DNA from: Ceratodon purpureus
Taxonomy: Eukaryota > Streptophyta > Bryopsida > Pseudoditrichales > Ditrichaceae
Length of the DNA stretch: 64,000 nt
NCBI GenBank assembly: GCA_014871385.1
Contig: CM026426.1
Span: 84,221,424 to 84,285,423 of the forward strand
Direction of reading: 5' to 3'
The notes below the pieces were generated by a model. It searched no databases. It saw only the letters and a program-made list of their open reading frames with translations, and was not told the origin of the DNA. The translations under genes were made by a program, and so were the position numbers. Shown piece by piece: positions 1 through 11,699 of this stretch; position 1 is the stretch's first letter, and each line of letters starts with the position of its first letter.

Positions 1-700
1 CTATCACTAAACGTTCTCGTGTAATTATTTCATTTTTATACCTGTATTTCCAAGAATTTCACATTGTACGTCTTCAATTTATCCTTGTCTTCAATTATTC
101 TATATGTCTCTCTTACTTCTCGTACTTGTTTAATTTTCTCATTGTGTACTAGTACATGATTATTCTTGTACGTATACAGGTTGTACTCCAATTTTATATT
201 TCCATTTTCATCTGGTGTAAATTTAAAAACATATCTTCCAACATTATATGTCTATTTCAATTTTTTTTATATTTCATATAAATCTAAACAGTGCGTGAGA
301 ATTGGTCATAGAAACTATGATTTGAATTTTATTCCTTCCCAAGTTCCCATTATTCCAAGACAATTGAATGTTTTTTTTTAATATTTTAATTATCTCCCTT
401 TTATAATATTATCTCATAATCTAAACCACTATTTATGTTTTTTTTAATTTTATCAACATACTAAAGTATGGGAGTATGTAAAATAAAAGAAATAAAAGTG
501 CGAAAAAATCATTCCATTAAAAATTAGAGTACAAGAACCTATGTATAAAATTAAAAAAAAACATAAATACTGGTTTAGATTATGTTTACACTTCTTTACA
601 TTCAATAGAATATATTCTTCTTCATAAACGTGGTCACATTATTTGTAAATCCTACGGGGTTATCAACCCCCGAAAAACCAAAATATCTCATAGTTGATTA
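1..700. other. AT-rich spacer, no gene seen
   Basis: The stretch is AT-rich with homopolymer runs. The only sizeable open frame is a low-complexity F/Y/S-rich one with no recognisable domain. I see no gene, RNA or repeat boundary here. Confidence 0.6.
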
Positions 701-803
701 GATCCAAAATTTAAACTTGGACCCCATCTCTCTGATCATAGGATCTTCAGGACATTCCCCACAATATCCGGGATATGTCAGATTTGTCTTTTTGGAGCAG
801 ATA

Positions 804-844
804 TCTTGTCCAAACAATTCCAAATTGGATTGTTTGGGACAAGA
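804..844. repeat. Inverted repeat able to form a hairpin
   Basis: Arms at 804-818 (TCTTGTCCAAACAAT) and 829-844 (ATTGTTTGGGACAAGA) are reverse complements apart from one extra base, around a loop of about 10 bases. It lies just before the purine-rich and GC-rich island that follows. It could be the end of a small foldback element or simply a cruciform-prone site. Confidence 0.6.
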
Positions 845-879
845 AGGAGGGGGTAGAGTAGGGGAGCAGAGCAGGGGAG

Positions 880-1200
880 GAGAGGAGAGAAAACCCAAGG
901 GGAGGAAAGTTCTTTGGAGCCCCCCCTCCCCACGGCCGACCACGAGATCAGAGGGGCCGTCCACGTGGACGGCCGCCCCGGGGGCACCCTCGACCGTCCG
1001 CGTGGTCGGCCGTCCGGACCGCGGGGCGGCGGTTCAGCGCCGCACCCGTGGAGTTCCGGTCGCGGCCGCACGACCGGTCGCGTCCGTGCACCCCAACGGC
1101 CGCGACCGGTCCCGCGACGGACCACTTACGGCCGTTGGATTCGTGCCGTTTGACCTAAGTGGCCGTCTAAGGGTTCGGGCAAGCATAAAAGGCTGGCCCT
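880..1200 (+). promoter_or_regulatory. GC-rich island with TATA-like core promoter
   Basis: A sharply GC-rich block in AT-rich surroundings, built from repeated variants of CGGCCGTCC and CGACCGGTC. It is followed at 1184-1190 by CATAAAA, a plausible plant TATA box for plus-strand transcription. A second island with the same CGGCCGTCC vocabulary lies at 4041-4480 in the opposite orientation, also next to a TATA motif. This suggests a repeated promoter module, possibly from a mobile element. No convincing coding region follows on the plus strand. Confidence 0.35.
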
Positions 1201-1204
1201 GCAT

Positions 1205-2277
1205 TCGTTTTATTCACTTGGGTGCTTGTGCTACATTTGCTGGATTTACTTCAGCTCAATTGCGTTCCTCCAAGCTTTTTCCACTCCCCCACGGGGTATG
1301 GTAGGATTGTTTCAAGGTTATCAGCACGGTTTGTTGGTTATTATGAAACCAACAAACTAGTGCTCCATACGTACGATTACTATGTAGCAGTTTGGGGTTT
1401 TATTTTGTTCGTTATGCATTAGATTCATACGAGTTAAAATCATAGTTTTTACAATAAGGAGAAGTTATAGCCGTCGATACAAGGTTGGTTCAGTACACGC
1501 TTACCTGATTTGAGCCATGTTTCATAACGATCGGGGAGGATCGTCGACTCCAAAAAAGAAACACGACTTAGATTTATACGCTACAAATGACCTTGATTGC
1601 GTAGCTGAGCTTAGATGGTAACACGAACCATCACCATGGAGGATGCCTACCTCTTACTTTATGTACGTTATCAATATCACTATTTTTTAAATGACAACTT
1701 ACCATTGACATGGGTTCCGACTAATTGAAGATTTTAAATCTCAAGACACGTAAGCACAATAATTTTCAAATATATATTTTCAAAACTAATAAGAATATCA
1801 TCAATGATCCTTTTGTGGAGATCCATATTTATATAAGAAGCTTTTAGTTTGTACCGGGGATAATGAGCAATCATGTTATGCGGGTAGTTTGGTCGAGTCT
1901 TCATAAAAATAACTTTAGTATAGTTTTGCCAATATTTCTAAGAATGAAATCTACGAAGTATATTGGTTACAGATCACATCATTTTCATAATTAGAATTGA
2001 GACTATCAACTTTTAGGTGGATGTGTAGAGGAATTCCTTTTTCCAAAGAATATAAGAGGTAGAAATTGATCATTCTCAATACACAAGGCCAGATTTGAAC
2101 CAAATACAAATAAACTTTATGAAAAAAATATTAACCAATTTACAAAAATTGAGATTCCAACTTCTTATCACAGTTTAGATTCTAGATATAATTATTCACT
2201 ACTGTGATCTATGTCCTGTAAGAAAATAAACATTATGAAATTATAGAAATTTAAAAAGGTAGATATGCCTTTCTATA
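1205..2277. other. Spacer, no gene seen
   Basis: Moderately AT-rich sequence between the GC-rich island and the kinase-like pseudogene. Short open frames here show no domain signal. A transcribed leader driven from the TATA-like site at 1184 cannot be excluded, but nothing supports it directly. Confidence 0.5.
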
Positions 2278-3757
2278 TCAATATCCCACACGGTAGTGCT
2301 CGTTAGGAGTGGACCACTTGTGTGTATCTCTGAAACGGTTAGTAAGATATCCGAGTCCATCCACCGTTCCCCTGTTGTTCTTGCAAACTCTATCAAGATA
2401 ACCTTCGAAAGCTGTACCGAAGTCTCCGATCTTCTCGAAATGGCATGTTTCTACTGCCTCTGCTTCGTGGTATGTTGTGGACATGTTGCCGCGGGTTGAT
2501 CTTTGCCGCAATCTTCGCGGTTGCGAAATCCTCCGATGTAATATTCAAATCTGGAATGATTTAAATATATTGGCTTTCCTTGTGTACGTATACCACACGA
2601 GGATCCACCCAGTATCGCCTTCTCAAAGTCTCCTCCATCTGATGGGCACTCTCAAAAACCCAAGGAGACCTTCTGGGCTCATCTATCTTCGTCATCAAGC
2701 CCCAATCACAAACCCCGATGTAAATCTTGGACTCATCTTCCGGAAAGTGAAGTAGGATGTTGTCCGGTGACAAGTTATTGTAGAGATAACCATATTTGTG
2801 CATAGCATCTATGATGTTACACAATGCCCAAGCAAGCTCTGTATGCTTACTTCGGAAAAGTCAGAGACGCCTTCCTTGAATCAGACTGTCCTCTGGATTC
2901 ATATTGAAGGTGTAGTGGATGTGGAGGTCATCCGGGGCCTCATTGTTCCTCTGTAGCATGGCTCGAAGGGTCACACCGTTCCACCAGTACATGAATCCGA
3001 CATGTTCCTTCTCATGAATGGCCATGAAGCGGATGACACCACGATGGGGAATCCTTATCGCAAGAGATTTGTTGTTGTGGTCCACACGTGCCAAATCCGG
3101 CCTCATAGACCAATTGAGCGGCCGTTTCTCAGCAAACTCCTAGAATGGTGGGATTTCGGGGTTTGCCTTGATATGAACCCTACGTATCGTAGCATAACCA
3201 CCTCTTTGAATTTTTTTGTCCAAGTAATGGACAATTGCGTAGTCTAACAACACAATCAAATTCCGTTTACGTAAGTTGATCTCTGTCTCTCTCCCAATCG
3301 GAGAATCCCTCCATTTAACAGAGCAACGTCGATGCTTTCTTGAGCTCAGGGGCGCCATTAGTCTCTAGAAGCAATCTGCCTTTGAAATAACATCCTTGAA
3401 GGCCTCGTCTCCCACCCTATGCTCCCTCCCATACTTAAGCACAACATCACAAGCATTCCATAACGCATCATGTGCACGTTGTGTCACAAAATGAAGGTAT
3501 TCGGGCTTCTGTCTCTCCGAATCCCATTGCGGATGCATCAAGAGATCCATAATCTTTTGCTCCATCTCTAACTTGAATTTCTTGGGCCCCTCTTCCTCAT
3601 ACCAAACGTAACAACTGTTGAAGGAAGCAAGGGTGTTCCGCTCGTAAAAATCCACGATGAATGCCGTAACAAAATCCTTGCAACGTAAATTCGGTTTGTC
3701 ATCATATTTGTCCGCCCATTCCCCCACATTCTTCTGCTTTTTGTTCTTCGGCATCAT
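2278..3757 (-). pseudogene. Decayed protein kinase-like gene
   Basis: One reading frame from an ATG at 3757 (MMPKNKKQKN) runs downstream through a kinase-like domain. A glycine-loop-like GGYATIRRV segment with IKA lies near 3160, an N-lobe segment (HRGVIRFMAIHEKEH, YWWNGVTLRAML) near 3000, a catalytic-loop segment YNNLSPDNILLHF and a metal-binding CDWG near 2720. The frame is interrupted at 3365 (TAG), 3140 (TAG) and 2861 (TGA), and the C-terminal part moves to another frame below about 2510. The HRD triad reads YNN, so the catalytic aspartate is asparagine, while the DFG aspartate survives as DWG. I infer a pseudokinase lineage that has since become a pseudogene. A TATA-bearing palindrome lies about 260 bases upstream. 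The kinase call rests on motif spacing read by eye; introns could explain some interruptions. Confidence 0.6.
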
Positions 3758-4016
3758 GGAAGGCCTTCAAGGCTTCAAGCAATCAAATTCGCACCTCCAA
3801 ATGAACCCTCAATTCCCACAAAAAATAATGAGAGCAATTGAATTCCAGAGTTCCAAAAGGTTTTGAAAAAAACCGTTTAAAATTTTGAAAATTCCCCCCC
3901 CCCCCCCAACAAAGAAAGTGACCCCTTTCCTCCATGTGAGAAGGCCACGAATCATCCGCCACTAGCAAGCAGCCTCACGCAAAATTGGGAGAAAAAAGGT
4001 AAATAATGAGGAGGGC

Positions 4017-4040
4017 GGCTTCCTCTATATAGAGGAAGCC
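4017..4040 (-). promoter_or_regulatory. Perfect 24-bp palindrome containing a TATA box
   Basis: The 24 bases are a perfect palindrome centred on CTATATAG. On the minus strand this sits about 260 bases upstream of the ATG at 3757 and next to the GC-rich island at 4041-4480, so it fits a core promoter for the kinase-like gene. Being palindromic, it could serve either direction. Confidence 0.4.
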
Positions 4041-4480
4041 GACCTGGCGGCCGTCCGATCGCGCGACTCCGCCCGAAGGCGTGGGCCGTTTGATCGAACG
4101 GCCGCGTCGGGCGATGGCACCGCGTGGCCGTTGCCTGATGCGGCCGCCTCCGCAGTCGGCCGCGTCTCCCCGCGGTCGGCCACGCAGACGGCCGCCCGAT
4201 CGGACGGCGCTCCGCGGGTGCCCATGCCGATCGCGAGCCGTCCGATCCCGCGGCCGTCCGCGTAGCTGTCCCCGCGGTCGGCAACGGTGACGGCCTCGGG
4301 ATCGGACGGCCGACTCGGGCCGCCCACATCCTACGGGCCGCAATGGACCAAAACTGCCGCATCGTGGCCGTCGGATCGAAGGGCGGCCGTCGCCGGCGAC
4401 CCCTCGGCCGTCCCCGCGAGCCGACGGCCGAGATGCGGCCGCGTGGCGGGATCAGCCAATAGAACGGTCGGAAAATCATT
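4041..4480. promoter_or_regulatory. GC-rich CGGCCGTCC-repeat island
   Basis: About 440 bases of very GC-rich sequence made of many degenerate copies of CGGCCGTCCGATCG, GCGGTCGGC and their complements. Open frames on both strands here are R/P/G-rich by-products of composition and are not reported as genes. It matches the vocabulary of the island at 880-1200 and sits upstream of the minus-strand kinase-like gene. Confidence 0.45.
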
Positions 4481-4493
4481 TACCCTCCCGCGG

Positions 4494-6432
4494 TCAAAAA
4501 GTTATTACCGCGACGTAATTTCGGAGCGTCGGGGACGCCACGTCCAATACAGGGGACGTCCGGGTCGGACCTCCGGAGCCGGGTCGGACGTCTAATTTGA
4601 AAACCCTGGTAGAGAAGGCACTTCTATCCCCTACCTTCATCCCTCCGTGCATTAGGAAGCCATCACAGTTCACGTGTTTTTCTTGAAGAATACAGATCTT
4701 TGAAATATGCGGCAAGTACGATAATCTTTTGACTGTAAACTGGGCGAGACAACCTCGTTTGATGGAGCCTCTCCATTTTTTTTTTGAGTCCCTTACACCC
4801 TTTGGCCCTGGTACCAAACCTGCAGTACTATCGACTTTGCCATTGCAGAGGTCAAAAGAGGGTGTTTCTTCCGGATCCACTACTTCCCTCAGGCAGTTAT
4901 CTGTACAAGGCGGTCCTCCAGCAGTGTGACATAGCGCGGACAGCATCGGACCAATGTCCGCTCTTGTAGACGGGTGTGAGTCAGCTGTAAGGTAGCACTC
5001 AGGTAGAAGTCAGGGCGACCCTAAAACGGACGCAGCACCCTTTCCCCTCGCTTTCTTCTTCGAGACTTTCCGGGCCTTCGTGGTGGGTGGTGCCTGCAAT
5101 CCCGGCATAGAAACAGACTCAGAGGGGTTTTCGACTGAGGCTCCCATCTCCGATACAATGCCACTTAATTCTAGATGCAAAGACCCTTCCCTAATGTTTA
5201 TCAGCGCGTCCGTCTCCAATGGCGCCGGCGATGAACCTAGCGCAGAACAGGCATGATCAGTGTCACCAATCTGAATGCCTGCTTTTTTTTTTTTTTCTGG
5301 AACCACGGCCTTTTGTGGGTTTACCGTCACCTACAGTTCCTGACAATGGTAGTCCCAGTAACCTTGGGGGTACCATGTGCATCACATTTCTTTTTCCTTG
5401 GAGCACGTTTTTTTACAACCTTTGGAGGTGGAACATCAAGGTCGCAGGGAATGGGGAGCTTGTTCAAGTCCGGGAGAATAGTACCACGTCATCCCACTTT
5501 TACTCCACCTGCCTCAGGAGCTTGGGCAGAGCATACCTTCTTTTTCCGGGCACTCTGTTTCTTCGGTTTTTGCACAAGGTTTTCCAGCATCCAGTCCATA
5601 GCATCGCCAGAGACAGTAAGAGTCTTGGATTTAAATTGTCGAGAAGGCTTTCTTCGGTCTGTAGCCTTTGTTTGCCTAGCTCTTGCTTTTCTGGTCGGCG
5701 CTACCAAGTTCCCCTCCTGAGGAACATTAGGTTTTTTAACCTTCTTCCTCGGCTTGGCAAGCAGTTCCTCCGTGATCGGTTTGACAATTCCGGAGTAATC
5801 TTTTGGCCCGTACTCGCATTTATATCTGCCACAACAGGAGAAATTGAGATTGTGAGTGGCCAGTCACGTGAATGTGTGATTGTAGTTCCGTCATTCCAGT
5901 GAAAGTGGCATTCTATAATGTAGTTGACTCCACTAAGTTCCGGACAGTAATTCGTGACAGTGAACCCTAAAAGAGGATATTGTAACCAGGCATAACTACA
6001 ACCAGACCATGAGCAGAACGACACAAATATTCGAACGTTGTTTTCATTAGACAGGGCATGGGCATGGCAGTCGATTAGATAAGAATATAGATGTAAGAAG
6101 CACTTTCCAAACGTACAATGGGAAGAAGTTCCAAACCTGATGACATTGAGAGCAGTCCGAGGCCCACCTGTCGAAGGACCGAAGACTCCAGAGGGGGGAC
6201 ACTAAACCCGATCTTCGATACTGGACAACTGATGTCTGAGTATGTCGACGTTCCCTGAGTCCACATCTCCATCGGCATGGCTACGGACGTTTTCTTTGCC
6301 TTCTACTCCGACCTCTGGTACACCTTCCATTGAACACGGCAAGCATACAGACCAAGCAAAACCACACTCGGACAACGGGCAAACAAGCACATACAGACAC
6401 AATTCAAACCTCGAAAGAGACGACAGCAGCAA
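4494..6432 (-). pseudogene. Decayed zinc-finger/basic nuclear protein, possibly a MULE-type transposase N-terminus
   Basis: Several minus-strand frames form coherent protein-like pieces in order. A possible start MEGVPEVGVEGKENVR lies near 6334. A Cys/His-rich piece (FVSFCSWSGC, VNYIIECHFHWNDGTT) spans about 6200-5880. A lysine/arginine-rich piece (PRKKVKKPN, ARQTKATDRRKPSRQ) spans about 5800-5490. A piece containing RGCLAQFTVKRLSYLPHISK and EKHVNCDGFLMHGG lies near 4780-4620. The last segment (GC..FTVK..., then H..DG..HG) resembles the WRKY/GCM1-type zinc finger that precedes plant MULE/FAR1-like transposase domains; this is a recalled resemblance. A TAG at about 6202 and frame changes separate the pieces, so it is either multi-exon or decayed. 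No DDE core is visible. Confidence 0.3.
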
Positions 6433-9400
6433 TGCTCTAAAACCTTGAAGCCCTAAATTGTCTGAATGGAAGACGTAGTGACATCATGACTCTATTGTAC
6501 AGTCGTTTTTCATCGTGACGTCACTTTTTTTCCCAACCAATCAGTTTTGAGAAGTGCCAGCGTGGTAGTGTCACAATCGTTGTGTCACGCGTCCACCAAG
6601 TGTCTCGGGTGGAGGTCCTCTCAGTGTTGCGTGACGCAAGAAAAGTTACCTCGGTGCGATCGCGGAAAAACCAGATCGCGAGTCAGGGGGTGCCACGCTG
6701 GCGGGCGAGACGTGGGCCCGCCACTACTACATGACATTTAGCGTTCTCCTGCTTATTGCACTTTGAGGTTATGACATTTGAGCATGCAATGAAGAACTTT
6801 CAAAGACCATTAAAATCTCAATGAGCTGAACGAAACGTATGAAGCCTCCGTCAGTAACATACATGGCGTCATCATACTCTTTCTCTTGAGAGAAGTCAGT
6901 AAGATTAATATTTATTACAAGTCAAATTGAGATGTCATCATTCGATCTTTGCGCAAATTCCATTTAAACCGTACAACAACTTTTGATTGCACAAATGCCA
7001 AGTAAAATCATTAGCTCTCCATATTTCCAAATTAGTTACAAATTGTGCATGTTCATGAATCAAATGGTTATTTAATGTTTATTGAATTATGTGGATTTTA
7101 TTTTTGCAAATGTAGTGAAAAACTTTCAAAAAATTTAAGAACACTATTAGTTAAGATCCTAAAATTCATTATTGCAAGACCTTGAGATTCTTTCATTTAA
7201 GGCCTCAAGACTCTTTTATATAAAAAAATATTTTAGTATAAGGACATATGCTTTTTTAAAATCAAAAAAAAAATAAATTAAATGTTGGTGAAAGTTTGTT
7301 TTGTCATTAAGATAAGGACAATGTTTATTGCCTGAGCATGTCAAATATCATAGCCGCCATATTTGGCAATTGCAATCATCCCCAAGGTAATGATGAAGCA
7401 CGTTGAATTCGTATGCAATGCCTATTCATTTGTCCACAAATCTTTTCATTTTAAGAAAGCTATTGAATGTTTTAATAACTATAATTCCAAGAAAATTAAT
7501 TTTAACTATTGTATTACTTCATCGAAGATAATTATATAATAAATTAAGTTCAACTTTATATACAAGGTGGTATCCAAACTTTTGAATTGATATGATTTTT
7601 ATGTTACAATTTCTTTGTCCTGAGAAGATGAAACCGTAGCTATATGCAGTTTAAGATCTTGGGAGCACTGACTTTGTGTTTAGATTTCAAATGCTATAGT
7701 ACGGTATTTTTTTATTTTACTTATGTTTTATTTTTTTAATCTATTTCTACATTTCTATGTTATAAAAAAAATTATTCTATTAAAAAATGCACATTCAAGT
7801 AAGGTTTGTGCAATAAAAAATTGAATTGTTCTTTTAAATTAATGTATGAAAAGACTAACATGTATAAATTATATTTTCTTGTGTATGATTTTTTAAATTA
7901 TTATACATTGATTATTAGTGCAATTCATTACAATGAACAATTAATGAAATTCAATTACAAAAGCCTCTACTTTTGAATTTTATATACATTAAAACGCTTC
8001 TGTACCTTATTGTGAATGACTTGCGGAAGAGATTCTTTTGGTTTTGATTTGATAAAATGCTTCTAATGCTCAAATTCATGAGCTTTGTGTTCGGATCTCA
8101 AATTCATGAACTTTGCAGAGTAAGTGGAGGATACATATTTCTCCATGCGATCGATATTTATAATTGGTTGATGCTCTAAACGAGAAGGATGTGGAGGGCA
8201 ATATTTAATGGTTAGTTCCTGCATGTCATAGTAAAACTTGGGTTTTAAGAAAATAATTAACGTAAATCATTATATTGTATTCACTATCTCCGAATACCTT
8301 AATTACCTGCTGCAAATTTGTTTTTGAACTCAATGGCTACTTGATGCAAAAGATAGTATTCATTAACTGCGTAGCAAACTCGTTTAATAACTATAGCAAG
8401 CTTGCAGAAAAATCTCAAAATTTGCAAATTCAATGATAAACAAATGAAAAAATTAAAATTATTAAAAATTCATATTTCTTTTATTAGAAATATATTTTTA
8501 AAAATGTACTAAACCGATTGGATTCTTAAAAATGGTTCTAAATCACTTTTATAGAAGACCTTGAGCCAAAGTCTTATGGCCTAAATTGGGCCAAAAATTA
8601 CATTTTATAATAAAAGATACTATATATAAGATTTACAACCGGTTGTTGTGTAGAGCTCTTAAAAAAAACTCAACTCTTCAATAAATCACATTTGCACATT
8701 CAAAAAATGACTGAAGAATCAATTAAAAACTTATATTTTTAAATAGAATTCGAAATTTTAAAGATTTCCATTTTATAAAAACACAAATTACACTAAAAAT
8801 TACTTGCTAGTTGCATGGATTACTTTTAGAAGCCACTTAAGTTCATTAAAAGATTCGTAAAATTAAAATATGATTTTATCTTCAAATCGTTTTGCATTTC
8901 TATTGCAAAATCCTTTGCTCGATATCTGAACTAAACCAACTTAATGGATCAATCCTTGAGCTACCAACTAAACCTACGGAGGCAAGATAGCACACCAATA
9001 GCACATTCAAAAACACGTCTAAAAAGCAATAAAAGCTTTGTCTATTTACGTTTAGTTTGTACTTTTAAGCTAAATTAGCAAATGTGAGTTTCTTTTATCA
9101 AAATGTTAGAAAAGTCAATTTGAGACAGCAACAATGATATGATTTAAAGAGATAAGTCTAGACAAAAAAGTTTGAAACTTGCAGTATCTAATTGCTAAAT
9201 GCTATATAAGCCCTAAGAAATACATGGCGTGTTGTTTTTGGTTGAAATGATGTAGCTTGTGAACCAAATCCATTACAAATCAAGAAGATGAAATCTAACA
9301 GATCAAAGAGTTCATTTACAACGTTGTTAATTTCAACCTCTTTAAATTACAACGTTAAACATAATTGCTTTTGATTGTTTTTTAAATAGAAAGTTGTTAG

Positions 9401-9651
9401 CAACTTTTTAAATAAAGCCTACCTTATAATTACTCCTACTGTTTACTAATGCTTGCATTACTTTGGCATTAATATACTAAAATCCATTACACACCTAATC
9501 AACGACTTGAAGTATATTAAATTTCATTAAAAACTTGTAATTTTTTCATTAAATATGTATCTTCACAAGTGTAAATTAAATGAAATTAAAACTTCAATAA
9601 AAAACTGAATGACAAATGTATGTAAAAAAATAAATAAATTGTGACATGCAA
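6433..9651. other. Long AT-rich spacer
   Basis: A short GC-richer patch at 6540-6740 may be the promoter side of the minus-strand gene ending the previous region. From about 6760 to 9650 the sequence is AT-rich with no open frame of interest, no clear repeat unit and no RNA gene that I can recognise. Confidence 0.5.
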
Positions 9652-9653
9652 TA

Positions 9654-10050
9654 CATTAGGGGAAATATGGGGTTTGCAATGGGCCTTTGCTTGAAACTCA
9701 TGCCTCAAAATTTGGCCATGCTCGTGCACTTTTCCTGCTGGCACCATGGTGCCAGCAGGTCGCCAAATCGGCATTTGGGGGTCCAGCCAATCGCTTGTAG
9801 CGAAGGCGTGTGCCCACTGCTGTCACGCCATTGGACAATATGAGCAGTAATGACGCTGTCAACGAGCGTGTACCCACTGCTGTCACACCATTGGACAGTA
9901 GCGGATTCTGTTGTCAGCGGGGCGAATTTTGTTGTCAGCGAGCAAGATATCGATCAATGAGATTTCTTAGAGAGGCATGCATGGGCAACCGTTCACCTAC
10001 CTTCGCGTTGTCTTATAAAGCCCATTGCAGACCCCATATTTCCCCTAATG
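9654..10050. mobile_element. MITE with CATTAGGGG termini (397 bp)
   Basis: Terminal inverted repeats of about 33 bases begin CATTAGGGGAAATATGGGGT at 9654 and end with the complement at 10050, with one or two mismatches. TA dinucleotides at 9652-9653 and 10051-10052 fit a TA target duplication. Internally a segment with CCCACTGCTGTCAC and CCATTGGACA is directly repeated about 60 bases apart (near 9810 and 9870). Both subterminal regions match, in inverted orientation, those of the larger element at 15024-16257, so they are one family. No coding capacity is visible, and the superfamily is uncertain. Confidence 0.75.
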
Positions 10051-10052
10051 TA

Positions 10053-11699
10053 TATGACTGCTCAAAGATAATGTTTTCTAAACGTCCATTTTCATATTTG
10101 AAAATGACTCTCAAAGATTCAATAAATGACTTCGATTTTTTCATGGACTTATAAACGAATGGTTGCTTGTCTCGTAAAAAAAATTAGATTTTTATAATGT
10201 TTCCACTTATAGTCCTACGCTTTGAAATGCATGAATTCAAATAAAGTAGACATAGTTCACACAAATTTTAGGGAATTAATCTTGACCATCTATCAATTAA
10301 AATTAGTTTCAAACTTTTATATGATAAGATTCATTAACATTCCTCTTTAATAGTGTGGTAAATTAAAATTTAGATTTAAAAAATAGTTTGGTCAGGCCTT
10401 CTTCAAACTGATGGTTTAAAATTTGATACTGGCCGAAAGTAATGATCAATAGTGCGTACAATGTTTTCTTAATTTTAATTTTTAGGTTATTTAAAAACAT
10501 TGCTCAGAGAATAGGTAACCCATGCGAAAGCACACCCAACTTCGGATGATGAACACGCAGAGTCGCGGTCGCTTGTTGAGTATTTGTTTTTTAATTGTTT
10601 TTTGAATTGTTACTTTTTATGCTTCTTTATGATTTAATAGACACTTTGTTTTGTGAGGCATGAAATACGGCTTTTATAGTTTGAAGATGGCTCAGGTCTG
10701 TGAGACTATCAAAAGGACGCTTTGGACTATTAACAAAAGGCTTCAAGAGGAATTCAAGAAGTGGAAGCTTAGAGAGCGACTTGTTCCAAGAGCATGGAAC
10801 CATAGAAACAACACGGCAATGTGCTTTGTTTTTTTAACAACACAGTGATTCGATGTAACGAGCAAAGGTAGAGTTGACTGAATTAGAGATTATCATTAAA
10901 TACGTATATGTATATTTATTATGAACTTCAATGATGGTTGTTTTTTTCTTGTTTTAAGTTCTGCTCTTTCAATGAAAGTAACTTTACGATCATACTCATA
11001 ATAACAAAGAAATGAGTTCAGTTCACTTTTTGAATTGTATATTTTTTGTTCATATAAGAGCTTTTTGATTGATGGTAGGACAATGTTTGATTATCAAGTT
11101 TAAAATCACGTTATTCAATTTATAATCTTTAGATACTATCAAATGAGTCGATTTCTTTCCTTCATACTTAAATGTGCAGAAGGTAATATAGGATTATTCT
11201 TTTTTAATAACAGAAGCATTTCTCGAAGACAACAAATACATTATTAGAGATGATCTATTTAGAAACAACTTGTTAGATGGTAAGAATTTCACTATGCACT
11301 GAAATGTGGCCTTGTCTAACTCCTTAGTCTAAGGGAATGACAATTTTGTTTAATAACAACACCAAAAGAGAAAAGAACCCAAATGAAAATAGAAAAACAA
11401 AATTGAAGACCAAGTTATTGAATTAAAAAATTAGGTTTATTATATTTAAGCCTTTTGAGGTTAATATAAATGATATTTAGCAAACCAAATGTGCATGTGT
11501 GATTAAGCTATAGATTTCTTAGAAACCTAGGTAAAACCTACATTCACGTATAGAACATTCCACAACAAGTAAGATCGTTGTGCATGAACTGGTCAAGGTC
11601 TGAATGAGAGTGAAAATCACATTACGAAGATACAAAGAAATTCACAACTTGGTCAATATCTAAGAATGCAATATCACTAGATGATCACTCACACATGTT
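10053..11699. other. AT-rich spacer
   Basis: AT-rich sequence with no convincing gene. A 62-codon plus-strand frame at 10660-10848 (with RLQEEFKKWKLRERLVPRAW) looks slightly protein-like but has no partner exon or family that I recognise. Confidence 0.45.

Noticed and set aside
717-1304. 195-codon plus-strand open frame over the GC-rich island
   Set aside because: Arg/Pro/Gly-rich translation produced by repeated CGGCCGTCC units, with equally long frames on the other strand; no domain.
2278-3757. Intact protein kinase gene
   Set aside because: Same-frame stops inside conserved motifs and loss of the HRD Asp argue for a pseudogene; introns alone would have to fall within continuous motifs.
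3952-4595. Overlapping long frames on both strands at 4.0-4.6 kb
   Set aside because: Low stop frequency in very GC-rich repeats; the translations are R/P/G-rich in every frame.
5219-5902. 227-codon plus-strand frame
   Set aside because: Antisense to better minus-strand pieces with lysine-rich, protein-like composition; contains a poly-Phe run from a T homopolymer.
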